Origin: Deltaproteobacteria bacterium
GTDB taxonomy: Bacteria > Myxococcota_A > SURF-8
Direction of reading: 5' to 3'
Assembly: GCA_029570245.1 (NCBI GenBank)
Contig: JAKQSH010000383.1
Coordinates: forward strand, 1-14,396
DNA length: 14,396 nucleotides
In this document: positions 13,720 to 14,396 of the stretch, piece after piece
Layout: each line of letters starts with the position of its first letter
Numbering within the stretch: position 1 is the first letter of the stretch
Position numbers and translations under genes: made by a program
Notes under the pieces: generated by a model
What the model was told of the DNA's origin: nothing
The model's input: the letters and a program-made list of their open reading frames with translations, nothing else
The model's database searches: none

Positions 13720-13753
13720 AAAAAAAGCGCGGCACTGCAGGCCGCGCTTTTTT
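13720..13753. terminator. Strong bidirectional intrinsic terminator
   Basis: Perfect 13-bp stem AAAAAAGCGCGGC / GCCGCGCTTTTTT (13721-13733 and 13741-13753) around the loop ACTGCAG. It has T runs at the 3' end in both reading directions. It lies 13 nt after the amidase stop and 18 nt after the pheT stop, serving both converging genes. Confidence 0.95.
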
Positions 13754-13771
13754 AATAACCAAGTCAAAACA

Positions 13772-14396
13772 TCATCGACCGCGAACAGGCAATCCTTCCG
13801 CCGCCAGGGCGGCGATTACGCCTTCGCGTGCATGCTCTATTTCTTCGGAAGACAGAGTGTGATCGTCGGCACCGAAAACGATGTTATAAGTAACGGCCTT
13901 ACTGCCCGATGGAATCGGATCGCCTTCGTACTGATACATGTACGCGACATTCAACAGCAGATCGCCGCCGGACTTGCGGATAATGTTGACAATATCAGTC
14001 TGATTTCTGCGACTTGCCGCCACGACGGTAAGTTCGAGAGAATTAACCGGAAAACGGCGCAGCGGGGTGAACTTTGCATCCGGGTTATGAAGCTCGAACA
14101 GCACATCGGCGTCAAGTTCGAAAATTACACAGGCATGACGCACATCCATTTCTCCTGCGATTTTCGGGTGCAGCTCGGCGATGTTTCCGATAACGCGATT
14201 TTCAGCGCCGATCTGTGCAGCACGCCCCGGATGCGCCCAGGACGAACAGCCCGCCCACACGCGCCAGTCCGCCTCGATGCCGAGACGATCCAGTAAACTG
14301 TCAAGAAGACTACGCACGCCAAGAAACAGACCATCGCGTTTTTCGGATGAGACGGCACCAGTGACCCAGTTGCGCTCGGCGGCAAGACCGGCGTCA
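13772..14396 (-). CDS. pheT: Phenylalanyl-tRNA synthetase beta subunit, C-terminal part (N-terminus off the window)
   Basis: The frame is open from the right edge to TGA at 13774-13772, giving the last 207 residues. The left-hand part (ERNWVTGAVSSEKRDG, then a helix with LLDSLLDRLGI, then AHPGRAAQI and IAELHPKIA) fits the catalytic-like B6/B7 region. The final ~95 residues fit the FDX-ACB anticodon-binding domain: FTPLRRFPV, an LTVV strand, IIRKSGGDLLLNV, IPSGSKAV and HTLSSEEIEHA. With PheS the subunit forms the tetramer that charges tRNA-Phe in the cytoplasm. The ferredoxin-fold part is divergent: the usual Arg-Asp before the first strand is replaced (SLELTVV), and the chain ends GLPVRGR. 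The GTG at 14317 is internal, not a start. The gene shares its terminator with the amidase gene. Confidence 0.9.
   Translation of the reverse strand, partial: DAGLAAERNWVTGAVSSEKRDGLFLGVRSLLDSLLDRLGIEADWRVWAGCSSWAHPGRAAQIGAENRVIGNIAELHPKIAGEMDVRHACVIFELDADVLFELHNPDAKFTPLRRFPVNSLELTVVAASRRNQTDIVNIIRKSGGDLLLNVAYMYQYEGDPIPSGSKAVTYNIVFGADDHTLSSEEIEHAREGVIAALAAEGLPVRGR

Noticed and set aside
1..14396. Search for a defence, phage or mobile-element system
   Set aside because: No transposase, integrase, nuclease, toxin-antitoxin pair, tRNA-att site or terminal inverted repeat is visible; the genes read as envelope, metabolic and translational chromosomal functions.

Overview
The window looks like chromosomal, housekeeping-plus-envelope DNA of a Gram-negative bacterium with a Myxococcota/deltaproteobacteria-like gene set. 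The clues are a DUF6178-type protein, a lipoprotein built of tandem DxNxDG calcium loops, and a very large secreted multidomain amidase. That amidase has Asp-Gly-Asp linkers and ends in a Cys / hydrophobic segment / Arg-Arg-Arg tail like MYXO-CTERM-type sorting signals. Base composition is moderate (about half G+C by eye), codon use looks even, and I see no insertion sequence, phage, CRISPR, tRNA or rRNA. The taxonomic placement is inference.

Layout from left to right, with strand alternating at almost every step: a partial TMTC-like (DUF1736 + TPR) membrane glycosyltransferase (-, runs off the left edge); a lipoprotein cyclophilin (+) followed 33 nt later by an RND/MMPL-type transporter (+), a probable two-gene operon; a perfect hairpin terminator shared with the next gene; an EF-hand-repeat lipoprotein (-); a DUF6178-like cytoplasmic protein (+), whose stop codon abuts the stop of nadB; L-aspartate oxidase nadB (-), transcribed behind an MFE-2-like short-chain dehydrogenase (-); the giant secreted amidase (+); a second shared bidirectional terminator; and the 3' end of pheT (-, runs off the right edge).

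Three divergent intergenic regions (1390-1593, 5751-5919, 10197-10356) hold the promoters. Two of them carry 17-bp perfect inverted repeats placed on or inside the predicted promoter of the rightward gene, which looks like operator architecture. Five products act in or outside the cytoplasmic membrane (glycosyltransferase, PPIase lipoprotein, RND transporter, calcium-repeat lipoprotein, amidase). The other four are metabolic, translational or unknown cytoplasmic proteins.

I found no convincing new multi-gene system such as a defence island. The most unusual items are the architecture of the 1116-residue amidase, the TMTC-like transferase in a bacterium, the RND transporter lacking one intramembrane Asp, and the operator-like palindromes. 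Several start codons were placed downstream of the longest open frame on the basis of Shine-Dalgarno sites and signal peptides.
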